DNA from: Hyphomicrobiales bacterium | GTDB taxonomy: Bacteria > Pseudomonadota > Alphaproteobacteria > Rhizobiales > Devosiaceae | DNA length: 13,041 nt | Direction of reading: 5' to 3' | Assembly (NCBI GenBank): GCA_026989045.1 | Contig: JALSJY010000192.1 | Span: 1-13,041 of the forward strand | Part shown: piece after piece, positions 1 through 7,208 of the stretch | How positions within the stretch are numbered: the stretch's first letter is position 1 | How the letters are laid out: each line of letters starts with the position of its first letter | Translations under genes and position numbers: made by a program | Notes under the pieces: generated by a model | The model's input: the letters and a program-made list of their open reading frames with translations, nothing else | Databases searched by the model: none | What the model was told of the DNA's origin: nothing

Positions 1-171
1 AAAGTGCGTTGGCGAGAAAGCATAGTTTGGCTAACAGGTGAGGGCGAAGTGACAGATTTATTGGAACTTGGCGCTGGAAAAGTCCTAAGCGGGCTTGCCA
101 GACGCATCAATCGTGATGCAAATGCAGTTTCAATTAGCACACCAGAACAAATAGAAGCATTTGTTTCTTAA
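1..171 (+). CDS. fabD: Malonyl-CoA:ACP transacylase, C-terminal fragment
   Basis: The reading frame is open from base 1 and ends at TAA 169-171, giving the last 56 residues of a protein that starts outside the window. The segment ELGAGKVLSGLARRI near residues 21-35 of the fragment matches the conserved C-terminal motif of FabD (ELGPGKVLxGLxKRI type). FabD moves the malonyl group from CoA to acyl carrier protein, supplying the extender unit for fatty acid synthesis in the cytoplasm. The Ser and His catalytic residues lie upstream and cannot be checked. It sits 16 nt before fabG on the same strand, and fabD-fabG is a very common pair, so the two are probably co-transcribed. The identification rests on a short piece plus context. 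Confidence 0.85.
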   Translation, partial: KVRWRESIVWLTGEGEVTDLLELGAGKVLSGLARRINRDANAVSISTPEQIEAFVS

Positions 172-175
172 AAAC

Positions 176-182
176 AAGAGGA
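176..182 (+). promoter_or_regulatory. Ribosome binding site of fabG
   Basis: AAGAGGA lies 5 nt before the ATG at 188. It decides the fabG start: an in-frame TTG at 161, inside the end of fabD, would add nine residues but has no such site at the right distance. Confidence 0.75.
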
Positions 183-187
183 TTATT

Positions 188-925
188 ATGTTTGATTTAA
201 ATGGCAAAAGAGCTTTGGTAACAGGAGCAAGTGGGGGTATTGGTCGCCAGATTGCAATTGCTTTAGCAAATGCGGGCGCACAAGTTTCGCTCAGCGGCAC
301 ACGAGTTAATGTGCTAGAAGAAACAGCTAGCCTGATTGATGCTAAAACTCACATTTTGCCATGCAATTTATCTGACCTTGATGCGGTTGACCAACTTGTG
401 CCTCAAGCTATTGAGGCAATGGGCGGGGTTGATATTTTAATCAATAATGCTGGTGTAACTCGCGATAATATTTTCATGCGTATGAAAAATGAAGAATGGG
501 ACGACGTGATTGCTATCAATCTAACGGCCGCTTTTCGTCTTTCCCGCTCTGTATTAAAAAGCATGATGAAACAGCGTTATGGCCGTATCATTGGCATAAC
601 TTCTGTTGTTGGGGTTACAGGTAATGCTGGGCAGGCTAATTATGCCGCCTCAAAAGCAGGTCTTGTTGGTATGAGTAAATCTTTGGCAGCAGAAGTTGCT
701 TCGCGCAATATCACGGTTAACACAATTGCTCCAGGGTTTATTGCCTCACCAATGACAGATGAGTTAAACGAAAAACAGCGTGATGCAATTTTGGCTAAAA
801 TTCCAGCTAATCGTTTGGGCGATGCAAAAGAAGTAGCCGCCTGCGCATTATTTTTGGCAAGTAAGGAGGCCGCTTATGTTACTGGGCATAATCTAAACGT
901 CAATGGTGGCATGGCAATGCTTTAG
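188..925 (+). CDS. fabG: 3-oxoacyl-[ACP] reductase FabG
   Basis: This 245-residue short-chain dehydrogenase/reductase is the usual length for FabG. It reduces 3-oxoacyl-ACP to 3-hydroxyacyl-ACP with NADPH in the fatty acid elongation cycle. Visible motifs are the Rossmann dinucleotide loop TGASGGIG (residues 12-19), NNAG (86-89), and the complete catalytic tetrad N111, S139, Y152 and K156 (YAASK). NVNGGMAML at the C-terminus is the typical FabG ending. The start at ATG 188 is chosen because a good Shine-Dalgarno site precedes it and MFDLNGKRALVTG is the normal N-terminus. The gene follows fabD by 16 nt. A 188-nt gap with a likely terminator separates it from acpP, so fabD-fabG may form its own transcription unit. 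Many SDR proteins look alike, but the fabD/acpP/fabF context makes FabG the clear choice. Confidence 0.96.
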   Translation: MFDLNGKRALVTGASGGIGRQIAIALANAGAQVSLSGTRVNVLEETASLIDAKTHILPCNLSDLDAVDQLVPQAIEAMGGVDILINNAGVTRDNIFMRMKNEEWDDVIAINLTAAFRLSRSVLKSMMKQRYGRIIGITSVVGVTGNAGQANYAASKAGLVGMSKSLAAEVASRNITVNTIAPGFIASPMTDELNEKQRDAILAKIPANRLGDAKEVAACALFLASKEAAYVTGHNLNVNGGMAML

Positions 926-957
926 GTAGCGGTGTAAAAGCTAATTTTTATCATACA

Positions 958-981
958 ATTTCTTGAATAAGCATAAGAAAT
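958..981. repeat. 7-bp inverted repeat downstream of fabG
   Basis: ATTTCTT (958-964) and AAGAAAT (975-981) are perfect reverse complements separated by 10 nt. The repeat is AT-rich and weak as an RNA hairpin. It lies just before the stronger terminator-like hairpin at 988-1016 and may be chance or part of the 3' end of the fabG mRNA. Confidence 0.3.
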
Positions 982-987
982 ATTATA

Positions 988-1016
988 AAAAAATCTCTTA
1001 GAGGGATTCTTTCTTT
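988..1016 (+). terminator. Probable intrinsic terminator after fabG
   Basis: ATCTCT (993-998) pairs with AGGGAT (1002-1007) across the 3-nt loop TAG, with one G-U pair. A run of seven A precedes the stem, and the pyrimidine tract TCTTTCTTT (1008-1016) follows. The stem is short and the U-tract is broken by two C, so this is a moderate candidate. Its position 60-90 nt after the fabG stop and before a separate acpP leader fits a terminator. Confidence 0.45.
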
Positions 1017-1039
1017 GGTTAATTATTTTGTTTGACGCA

Positions 1040-1069
1040 TTGACATTTATGTGAGTTTGCAGTCATACG
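1040..1069 (+). promoter_or_regulatory. Candidate acpP promoter
   Basis: A perfect TTGACA -35 hexamer is at 1040-1045 (a second box, TTGACG, is at 1032-1037). With an 18-bp spacer the -10 would be CATACG (1064-1069), a 3 of 6 match to TATAAT. An alternative -10, TAAAAT at 1079-1084, has only a poor -35 (TTGCAG, 1057-1062). acpP is usually one of the most strongly expressed genes and often has its own promoter, which fits this gap. The exact start site cannot be fixed from sequence alone. Confidence 0.4.
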
Positions 1070-1113
1070 GCTAAAAGTTAAAATCTAAATGTTGTAAAAT
1101 AGAGGAACATAAC

Positions 1114-1350
1114 ATGAGTGATATCGCAGATCGCGTTAAGAAAATCGTTGTCGAGCACCTTAGCGTTGAGGCAGACAAAGTCACAGAAAAAGCAAGTTTC
1201 ATTGATGATTTGGGCGCAGATTCGCTTGATCAAGTAGAACTTGTAATGGCATTTGAGGAAGAATTTGACGTAGAAATTCCTGATGATGCGGCTGAAGGTA
1301 TTCAAACCTTTGGTGATGCTGTTTCATTCCTTACTAAAGCAACTGCTTAA
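1114..1350 (+). CDS. acpP: Acyl carrier protein
   Basis: A 78-residue acidic protein of standard ACP length. The motif GADSLD places the phosphopantetheine attachment serine at S37; the arm added there carries the growing acyl chain through all Fab enzymes and to lipid-synthesis acyltransferases. The helix II region ELVMAFEEEF and the segment VEIPDDAAE are classic housekeeping AcpP sequence, unlike the specialised long-chain AcpXL of some alphaproteobacteria. AGAGGA (1101-1106) lies 7 nt before the ATG. The gene is preceded by its own likely promoter and followed 12 nt later by fabF. A 12-bp palindrome overlaps the end of the gene. Identification is essentially certain. Confidence 0.98.
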   Translation: MSDIADRVKKIVVEHLSVEADKVTEKASFIDDLGADSLDQVELVMAFEEEFDVEIPDDAAEGIQTFGDAVSFLTKATA

Positions 1351-1360
1351 ATAGCTATTT
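1349..1360. repeat. 12-bp perfect palindrome at the acpP/fabF junction
   Basis: AAATAGCTATTT reads the same on both strands. It begins in the acpP stop codon and ends 2 nt before the fabF ATG, occupying the place where a Shine-Dalgarno site would be expected. With no loop it is unlikely to fold as an RNA hairpin, so if functional it would more likely act as DNA. Confidence 0.5.
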
Positions 1361-1362
1361 GA

Positions 1363-2631
1363 ATGCAGCTCCGTCGTGTCGTAGTTACTGGTATGGGTAT
1401 TGTTAGCCCTCTGGGTTGCGGTATTGATTCTGTTTGGAAGAATTTATTAGCTTCCAAAAGCGGAGCAACTAAAATTGACGATTTTGAGGTTGGCGATCTG
1501 GCAAGCCAGATTGCCTGCCGCATTCCACTTGGTGATTATGCTGATGGCAAATATAATCCTGATGAGTGGTTAGAGCCTAAAGAGCAACGCAAAGTTGATC
1601 CATTTATTGTCTTTGGTATGGCCGCCGCTACTCAAGCGATAAAAGACAGCGCCATTGATTTAAGTACAAATGAAAAGCAAGAGCGAGCTGGTGTTTTAAT
1701 TGGCTCTGGCATTGGCGGCATTGGTGGAATTTATGAGGCATCTATTGCCCTTAAAGAGCGCGGGCCAAGGCGTATAAGCCCATTTTTTATTCCAGGGCGT
1801 TTAATCAATCTTGTTTCGGGTCATGTTTCAATTAAATATGGACTTAAAGGGCCAAATCATTCGGTTGTTACTGCTTGTGCAACAGGCACGCATGCTATTG
1901 GTGATGCGGCACGCTTGATTGCCTTTGGTGATGCTGATGTAATGGTTGCAGGGGGTGCTGAATCTCCTGTAAATCGTATTTCAATGGCTGGTTTTGCTGC
2001 CTCCAGAGCGCTTTCTACAGGCTTTAATGATGAGCCTAAAAAAGCATCTCGTCCCTATGATAAAGATCGAGATGGTTTTGTGATGGGTGAGGGCGCTGGA
2101 GTTGTGGTGCTTGAAGAATATGAACAGGCAAAGGCTCGCGGGGCAAAAATTTACGGCGAGTTAATTGGATATGGCCTCTCTGGTGATGCGCACCATATTA
2201 CAGCGCCAGCAGCAGATGGAAATGGCGGTTATCGCTCAATGGCCGCGGCAATTAAAAACGCTGGCATAAAAGCTTCAGATATTGATTATATCAATGCACA
2301 TGGCACTTCGACTCCGTTGGGTGATGAAATTGAGCTTGGTGCGGTAACAAGATTATTAGGTGATGCGGCCTCTGATATTGTCATGTCGGCAACAAAATCT
2401 TCTGTGGGTCATTTATTGGGTGCGGCGGGTGCTGTGGAGGCTATTTTCTCGCTTTTGGCTATGCGTGATAATATTGCCCCGCCAACCCTTAATCTTGACA
2501 ATCCTTCTATGGAGACAAAAATCAATTTAGCGCCTCATAAACCAGTTAAAAAGCAAATTGATGTTGCACTTTCAAATAGTTTTGGTTTTGGCGGCACAAA
2601 TGCCACATTGGTATTTAAGAATATTAAATAA
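1363..2631 (+). CDS. fabF: 3-oxoacyl-[ACP] synthase II
   Basis: A 422-residue beta-ketoacyl-ACP synthase that condenses malonyl-ACP with acyl-ACP to lengthen the chain by two carbons. The thiolase-fold triad is complete: nucleophile C172 in TACATGTHAIGDA, H313 in NAHGTSTPLGD, and H350 in KSSVGHLLGAAGAVEA, with the conserved lysine K345. The glycine-rich C-terminal segment SNSFGFGGTNATLVF is typical. The Cys-His-His arrangement separates it from FabH-type (Cys-His-Asn) enzymes, and its place directly after acpP marks it as FabF rather than FabB. The start at ATG 1363 gives the normal N-terminus (RRVVVTGMGIVSPLG), although no recognisable Shine-Dalgarno site precedes it. Translation may depend on ribosomes finishing acpP 12 nt upstream, which could help keep FabF well below AcpP levels. 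Confidence 0.97.
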   Translation: MQLRRVVVTGMGIVSPLGCGIDSVWKNLLASKSGATKIDDFEVGDLASQIACRIPLGDYADGKYNPDEWLEPKEQRKVDPFIVFGMAAATQAIKDSAIDLSTNEKQERAGVLIGSGIGGIGGIYEASIALKERGPRRISPFFIPGRLINLVSGHVSIKYGLKGPNHSVVTACATGTHAIGDAARLIAFGDADVMVAGGAESPVNRISMAGFAASRALSTGFNDEPKKASRPYDKDRDGFVMGEGAGVVVLEEYEQAKARGAKIYGELIGYGLSGDAHHITAPAADGNGGYRSMAAAIKNAGIKASDIDYINAHGTSTPLGDEIELGAVTRLLGDAASDIVMSATKSSVGHLLGAAGAVEAIFSLLAMRDNIAPPTLNLDNPSMETKINLAPHKPVKKQIDVALSNSFGFGGTNATLVFKNIK

Positions 2632-2670
2632 CTTAAAGAATCACCAAACTATTCACTAGATGGAAAAAAT

Positions 2671-3795
2671 ATGGCAAAGCAAAAACGCAAACAAAAAAAG
2701 CGCAAAAGTGCGTTAATTGAAATCACAAATGGTTTTTTGACACTCTTTATTTTAGCTTTGATTATTGCTGGTGGTGCGTTTTACTGGTTTGCGCAAAATT
2801 TTTATTCTGATGGCAATTTAAAACAAGACGTTGTTTTTGTAGTTAAAAGTGGCTCTGGTCTTGCAACCGTTGCAAAAGATTTACAAGAGCAGGGTATTAT
2901 TTCTAATAGTTTAATGTTTCAGCTCGGCGCCCGCTCAAAAAACTTAGAAGGCTCAATAAAAACGGGTGAATATAATATTGCAAAAGCATCTTCTATGGCT
3001 GATATTTTGTTTGAGCTGACTGAGGGGAAACCAATATCTTATTCAGTCACTATTCCAGAAGGATTTACCTCTTGGCAGGCAGTGCAAAAATTAAATGCAG
3101 ATAAAAATTTGGTTGGTGAAATTACCTCTATTCCACCTGAGGGTAGCCTTTTACCAGATACATATTCTTATGAACGCGGTGAAGAAAGGTCTGCAATAAT
3201 TGCACGAATGAGTGACGAGTTTAATAAGGAATTAGCTAAAATTTGGGAGAATCGTGACCCTGACCTACCAATCAATACACCGCAGGAATTGGTTATCTTA
3301 GCTTCGCTAATTGAAAAAGAAACAGGCACGCCCCATGAGCGTTTTGAAGTTGCTGGTGTGTTTGTTAACCGATTGAATAAAGGCATGAAATTGCAAACTG
3401 ATCCAGCGGTCATTTATGGTATTACTTTGGGCAAAGAAAAACTAGGCCGTGGTTTGCGTCAATCAGAGCTTAAAAAGGAAACACCCTATAATACTTATGT
3501 GATTCCTGCTTTGCCAATTGGCCCTATTACCAATCCGGGTCGCGAATCTTTGCTAGCGGCGGCAAATCCTGCCAAAACTGAAAATATTTTCTTTGTAGCA
3601 GCTGGAGCTTATCCATCAGATGGGCATTTATTTTCTGCAACTTATGCCGAGCATAGAAAAAACGTAGCTTTATATCGCAAAGCAGTGGCACAAGAGGAAG
3701 CAAGGCTAAAAGCTGAGCAAGAAGCACAAAAGGCAAAAGAAGCGCAAGAATCTCAAGAGACACAAGAGGCAGAAAAAGCAAATAACAATGGCTAA
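2671..3795 (+). CDS. mltG: Endolytic murein transglycosylase MltG
   Basis: A 374-residue YceG/MltG family protein. MltG cuts nascent glycan strands at the inner membrane and is thought to end their polymerisation. Seen here: a basic cytoplasmic N-terminus (KQKRKQKKRK), one membrane segment at about residues 20-41, a LysM-like region at about 55-115, and the catalytic domain, with the family motif ASLIEKETG placing the probable catalytic glutamate at E215. VFVNRLNKGMKLQTDPAVIYG (residues 230-250) is also characteristic. The last ~35 residues form a Gln/Glu/Ala/Lys-rich low-complexity tail after the domain ends, making the protein somewhat longer than typical family members. It starts 39 nt after fabF, and its last 8 bases overlap the yicC start, so the two are probably translationally coupled. 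fabF-mltG adjacency is common in proteobacteria. Confidence 0.95.
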   Translation: MAKQKRKQKKRKSALIEITNGFLTLFILALIIAGGAFYWFAQNFYSDGNLKQDVVFVVKSGSGLATVAKDLQEQGIISNSLMFQLGARSKNLEGSIKTGEYNIAKASSMADILFELTEGKPISYSVTIPEGFTSWQAVQKLNADKNLVGEITSIPPEGSLLPDTYSYERGEERSAIIARMSDEFNKELAKIWENRDPDLPINTPQELVILASLIEKETGTPHERFEVAGVFVNRLNKGMKLQTDPAVIYGITLGKEKLGRGLRQSELKKETPYNTYVIPALPIGPITNPGRESLLAAANPAKTENIFFVAAGAYPSDGHLFSATYAEHRKNVALYRKAVAQEEARLKAEQEAQKAKEAQESQETQEAEKANNNG

Positions 3796-4693
3796 AATAT
3801 CCTCAATGACAGGCTATGCTCGTATTAGCTTTAGTCAAAATGAATGTGATTATACAATCGAAATAAAATCGGTTAATTCAAAAGGCTTGGATATTCGCAC
3901 TCGATTAGGTTCAAAATTTGATAGTTTAGAGCAGGCAATACGAAAAAAATCATTATCGCTTTTTAAACGTGGCTCAATCAATATTTCAATATCTTTTAAT
4001 AAAGACAAAGCGCAAAGTGAAGTGATGCTAAACGAGCAGGCACTTGAAACAGTGTTTGGGGCGATTAAAAAAATTCAAACTTCGGCTTTAAAAAATTCAA
4101 TAAAAGTCAAACCGCCAACTATTGATGGGATTTTAGCAATAAATGGCGTGCTTGAGAGGCAAGAAAATATTGGCAATGAAAGTGAAATAAAATCTCTTCA
4201 CGAAAAAATGCTGAAAAATATAGAAATATGCCTTGATGAACTTGCCGCTTCTCGCCAGCTCGAGGGCGAGCGGTTGCAAATAATTCTTCTAAAAAGAATT
4301 GATGAAATTACACAGCTAACAACAAAGGCCGAGCATCACCCATCTCGCTCTAGAGAGGCAATTACCAAAAAGCTAAAGCTTCAAATAAGTGAGCTAAGTG
4401 ATTCTAACCCCTCACTTAATGAGGATAGGTTAAACCAAGAGGCATTATTGCTTGCAACAAAGGCAGATATTCGCGAGGAACTTGATCGTTTAGTTGCGCA
4501 TGCAAAGGCAGCAAGTGAGTTGCTTAAAAAAGGCGGGGTGATTGGTAGAAAACTTGATTTTCTTTCACAAGAGTTTAACCGTGAAGCTAATACTCTATGT
4601 TCAAAATCTAACGCTATTGATTTAACCGCCATTGGTCTTGATTTAAAAACGGTGATAGATCAATTGCGTGAGCAAGTGCAGAACATTGAATAA
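3788..4693 (+). CDS. yicC: YicC/YloC family endoribonuclease
   Basis: A 301-residue member of the YicC/YloC family, close to the usual ~290. E. coli YicC and B. subtilis YloC have been described as endoribonucleases; the target here is unknown. The family signatures are all present: SMTGYAR (6-12), EIKSVNSKGLDIR (25-37), the DUF1732 region with ATKADIREELDRLVAHAKAA (223-242), GRKLDFLSQEFNREANTL (253-270), and the near-invariant end REQVQNIE (294-301). The start at ATG 3788 lies inside the 3' end of mltG (8-nt overlap, ATGGCTAA), and no good Shine-Dalgarno site sits at the normal distance, which supports coupling to mltG translation. gmk follows 18 nt later. A yicC-like gene close to gmk also occurs in Bacillus (yloC-ylzA-gmk), so the link is old. 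Confidence 0.93.
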   Translation: MAKISSMTGYARISFSQNECDYTIEIKSVNSKGLDIRTRLGSKFDSLEQAIRKKSLSLFKRGSINISISFNKDKAQSEVMLNEQALETVFGAIKKIQTSALKNSIKVKPPTIDGILAINGVLERQENIGNESEIKSLHEKMLKNIEICLDELAASRQLEGERLQIILLKRIDEITQLTTKAEHHPSRSREAITKKLKLQISELSDSNPSLNEDRLNQEALLLATKADIREELDRLVAHAKAASELLKKGGVIGRKLDFLSQEFNREANTLCSKSNAIDLTAIGLDLKTVIDQLREQVQNIE

Positions 4694-4700
4694 TAATTAT

Positions 4701-4706
4701 GAGGGG
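4701..4706 (+). promoter_or_regulatory. Ribosome binding site of gmk
   Basis: GAGGGG lies 5 nt before the ATG at 4712. It is the strongest such site in the mltG-yicC-gmk stretch and confirms the gmk start. Confidence 0.7.
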
Positions 4707-4711
4707 CGAAA

Positions 4712-5350
4712 ATGAATTTTAAGCGCAAAGGGATAATGCTAGTAATTGCTTCACCATCTGGCGCGGGTAAAACTTCCATTACCCGCAAGCTTCTCGCCTG
4801 TGATAACAACCTATCAATGTCTGTTTCGCTCACTACTCGCCCGATGCGCAAAGGCGAAATAGATGGCATAGATTATCATTTTCGCTCAATCGATGAGTTT
4901 AATCAGATGCGTGATGATGGCGAGTTGTTAGAGTGGGCAAAAGTGCATGATAATTATTATGCCACTCCAAAAGCACAAGTTGATGAGATGATAAAAAACG
5001 GCAAAGATGTTGTGTTTGATATTGATTATCAAGGCACGCAACAGCTTTATGAACAGTGCCGCTCTGATATGGTAACAATTTTTATTTTGCCTCCTTCAAT
5101 TAAAGAATTGCACTCGCGCTTAAAGGGCAGGGCGCTAGATAGTGATGAGGTGATAGCGCGCCGCTTAAAAAACGCAAAAATTGAAATAGACCACTGGGCA
5201 GAATATGACTTTGTGCTGGTGAATGATGATTTAGAAAAAACCATTGCAAAAACAACTAAAATTTTAGAAGTAGCGCGCCTTTCTCGCATAAGGCAAACCA
5301 ACCTATCAGGCTTTATTAAACAGCTTCAAAATGAAATTGATGAGTTGTAG
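4712..5350 (+). CDS. gmk: Guanylate kinase
   Basis: A 212-residue guanylate kinase, which phosphorylates GMP (and dGMP) to the diphosphate using ATP in the cytoplasm. The P-loop is ASPSGAGKTS (13-22) with K20 contacting ATP. The GMP-binding segment TTRPMRKGEIDGIDYHF (41-57) carries the Arg and Tyr contacts, DIDYQGTQQL (103-112) follows, and the lid region GRALDSDEVIARRL (139-152) supplies further arginines. Length and motif order are normal. The start is fixed by GAGGGG at 4701-4706. It is the last gene of the + strand group and its TAG stop lies only 2 nt from the stop of the opposing rsmA. No terminator hairpin is visible after it, so transcripts may run into rsmA as antisense. Confidence 0.97.
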   Translation: MNFKRKGIMLVIASPSGAGKTSITRKLLACDNNLSMSVSLTTRPMRKGEIDGIDYHFRSIDEFNQMRDDGELLEWAKVHDNYYATPKAQVDEMIKNGKDVVFDIDYQGTQQLYEQCRSDMVTIFILPPSIKELHSRLKGRALDSDEVIARRLKNAKIEIDHWAEYDFVLVNDDLEKTIAKTTKILEVARLSRIRQTNLSGFIKQLQNEIDEL

Positions 5351-5352
5351 TG

Positions 5353-6189
5353 TCAATTCATTGTAGCTTTAGATAATTTCAAAAAAGCAGAAATCGGCAA
5401 TTCTTCTGCTCTTTCTGTTCCTTTTAAATCTGCCGCATTCAGCAAATCTGCAACAGGCATTCCAAGCGATTTGAGACTTTGGCGTAACATTTTACGTCTT
5501 TGTCCAAAAGCAGCTCGGGTGACATTTTCCAGCGCTTTTAATGAGATGGTTTCATCAATTTGTTTGGGCGTTAAATGCACAATTGATGAAGTAACTTTTG
5601 GTGCTGGAGTGAAGTTTGATCTATCAACATCAAACGCAATTTGTGCCTCAGTTCGCCAGCCACTTAATACGCCCAATCTTCCATAAGCCTTGTCGCCAGA
5701 CTTAGCACAAATTCTTTGCGCCACTTCTTTTTGAAACATCAAAGTAAGGCTTTCAAAAAAGCTCGGCCATGGCTCACAACTAAGCCAGCCAGTGAGTAGG
5801 GGCGTTGCAATATTATAAGGCAGGTTGGCAATAATCTTCACCCGCCCAGTGCTGAGTTTACAATAGTCTATCTCTAAAGCATCAGCGTGAATTATCTCTA
5901 ACCTGTTTGGATAGGCGTTTGAAATTTCTTCCAAAATGGGTATGGCGCGCTCATCTGCCTCAATGGCAATAACTTTTTTTGCCCCCTGCGCTAGTAAGGC
6001 ACGAGTTAACCCACCTGGCCCCGGCCCCACTTCAATAACACTTACATCTTTTAGCGATCCTGCCGCACGAGCAATACGTGAGGTAAGGTTTAAATCAAAT
6101 AAAAAATTCTGCCCCAATTGTTTTTTTGCACTCAAATCATGTTTAGCAATCACTTCACGAAGCGGGGGTAAGTCATCGATTTGACTCAT
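5353..6189 (-). CDS. rsmA: 16S rRNA dimethyladenosine transferase RsmA/KsgA
   Basis: A 278-residue RsmA (KsgA) enzyme, which transfers four methyl groups from S-adenosylmethionine to two adjacent adenosines (A1518 and A1519 in E. coli numbering) in the 3' hairpin of 16S rRNA during 30S assembly. Loss of the enzyme is known to give kasugamycin resistance. Seen here: KKQLGQNFLFD (22-32), the SAM-binding loop VIEVGPGPGGLT (51-62), IEADERAIPIL (76-86), the catalytic-site motif NLPY (122-125), FTPAPKV (193-199), and the C-terminal FGQRRKMLRQSLKSLG (228-243). The ATG shares ATGA with the pdxA stop (4-nt overlap), so the genes are probably translationally coupled. It is last in the - strand operon and converges on gmk. 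The pdxA-rsmA order is the same as in E. coli. Confidence 0.97.
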   Translation of the reverse strand: MSQIDDLPPLREVIAKHDLSAKKQLGQNFLFDLNLTSRIARAAGSLKDVSVIEVGPGPGGLTRALLAQGAKKVIAIEADERAIPILEEISNAYPNRLEIIHADALEIDYCKLSTGRVKIIANLPYNIATPLLTGWLSCEPWPSFFESLTLMFQKEVAQRICAKSGDKAYGRLGVLSGWRTEAQIAFDVDRSNFTPAPKVTSSIVHLTPKQIDETISLKALENVTRAAFGQRRKMLRQSLKSLGMPVADLLNAADLKGTERAEELPISAFLKLSKATMN

Positions 6190-7196
6190 GATTTACTCAT
6201 TTCATCAGCCATTCTAATTGCCGCCAGCATGCTATTGGGTGAGGCGATTCCCTTGCCCGCCAACTCAAGCGCCGTGCCATGATCTGGCGAAGTGCGAATG
6301 ATTGATAAGCCAAGCGTAATATTCACCCCCTCATCAAAAGCTAGAGTCTTAATCGGAATAAGTGCTTGGTCATGATACATAGCAATCACGCAATCATATT
6401 TCGCCCAATGCGGTGGGTGAAATAAAGTGTCAGCCGCCAAAGGGCCAATTGCATTTATGCCAAGTTTTTGCAAATGAGCAATGGCAGGGGCAATAATATC
6501 TCTATCTTCAAGTCCAATTGTGCCGTCCTCTCCTGCGTGCGGATTAAGACCAGCAATTGCTAGTTTCGGCTTTGAAATATTGAAGCGGTTTTTAAGATCA
6601 TTATTTACAATCAAAACTGTTTCAACGATTTTTTCAAATGTTATTAGTTCTGGAACTTCACAAATCGGGATATGAATAGTTAAAGGAATAGCGCGGTAAT
6701 TTTTATGCGCTAGCATCATTATTGGTGTTGGGGTTTTGCCATTTTCATTAGGGCAAAGAGAGGCCAAAAACTCGGTGTGTCCAGCATGGTTAAATCCAGC
6801 CTCATAAAGGGCGGCCTTGTGGATTGGTGCTGTAATTAAAGCAGAGCAAAGGCCAGCCTTAATATCACTAACGGCATTCTCAATTGCCTTAATAACAATT
6901 GCTCCAGTGTGGGGCTGCAAAACACTAGGCTTATCTTTGCACTCGCCCTTAATATCCATCACGGGCAATCTATCAGCAAAATCTCTAATAGCAGTTTTTG
7001 GCTCACTTTTTGTAATTTTAATATCAATGCCAAGTTGCTTTGCTCGGCTTTTAAGAAAATCAATATTTCCATAGACAATAAAGCTGGGCAGGGAATATTC
7101 TTGGCGTTTAGCAAAAATTTGCAAAATTAAGTCAGAGCCAATCCCCGCAGGCTCTCCCATAGAAATAGCCAGAGGCAATATTTGTGGTTTAGACAT
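6186..7196 (-). CDS. pdxA: 4-hydroxythreonine-4-phosphate dehydrogenase PdxA
   Basis: A 336-residue PdxA. It oxidises 4-phosphohydroxy-L-threonine with NAD(P)+ in the DXP-dependent pyridoxal phosphate pathway; the product decarboxylates and is condensed by PdxJ. Seen here: the N-terminal ISMGEPAGIGSDL (11-23), TAPIHKAAL (122-130), and the three expected metal-binding histidines H140 (AGHTEFLA), H220 (GLNPHAGEDG) and H275 (AMYHDQALIPIK). RTSPDHGTALELAGKG (301-316) completes the family pattern. The protein is full length. It begins 12 nt after the surA stop without a clear Shine-Dalgarno site, and its stop overlaps the rsmA start by 4 nt. PdxA paralogues exist in catabolic clusters, but the surA-pdxA-rsmA setting indicates the biosynthetic enzyme. 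Confidence 0.95.
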   Translation of the reverse strand: MSKPQILPLAISMGEPAGIGSDLILQIFAKRQEYSLPSFIVYGNIDFLKSRAKQLGIDIKITKSEPKTAIRDFADRLPVMDIKGECKDKPSVLQPHTGAIVIKAIENAVSDIKAGLCSALITAPIHKAALYEAGFNHAGHTEFLASLCPNENGKTPTPIMMLAHKNYRAIPLTIHIPICEVPELITFEKIVETVLIVNNDLKNRFNISKPKLAIAGLNPHAGEDGTIGLEDRDIIAPAIAHLQKLGINAIGPLAADTLFHPPHWAKYDCVIAMYHDQALIPIKTLAFDEGVNITLGLSIIRTSPDHGTALELAGKGIASPNSMLAAIRMADEMSKS

Positions 7197-7208
7197 TTTA
7201 TTAGCGAT

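Noticed and set aside
161..187. A TTG start that would lengthen FabG by nine residues
   Set aside because: It lies inside the end of fabD, while the ATG at 188 has AAGAGGA at ideal spacing and gives the family's normal N-terminus.
1078..1305. A 75-codon - strand open frame opposite acpP
   Set aside because: It is the complement of acpP, with a Phe/Cys-rich composition typical of antisense of an acidic gene.
6774..6788. The residue before GHTE in PdxA is Ala rather than Pro
   Set aside because: That position varies in the family and the metal-binding histidine is kept, so there is no reason to suspect altered function.
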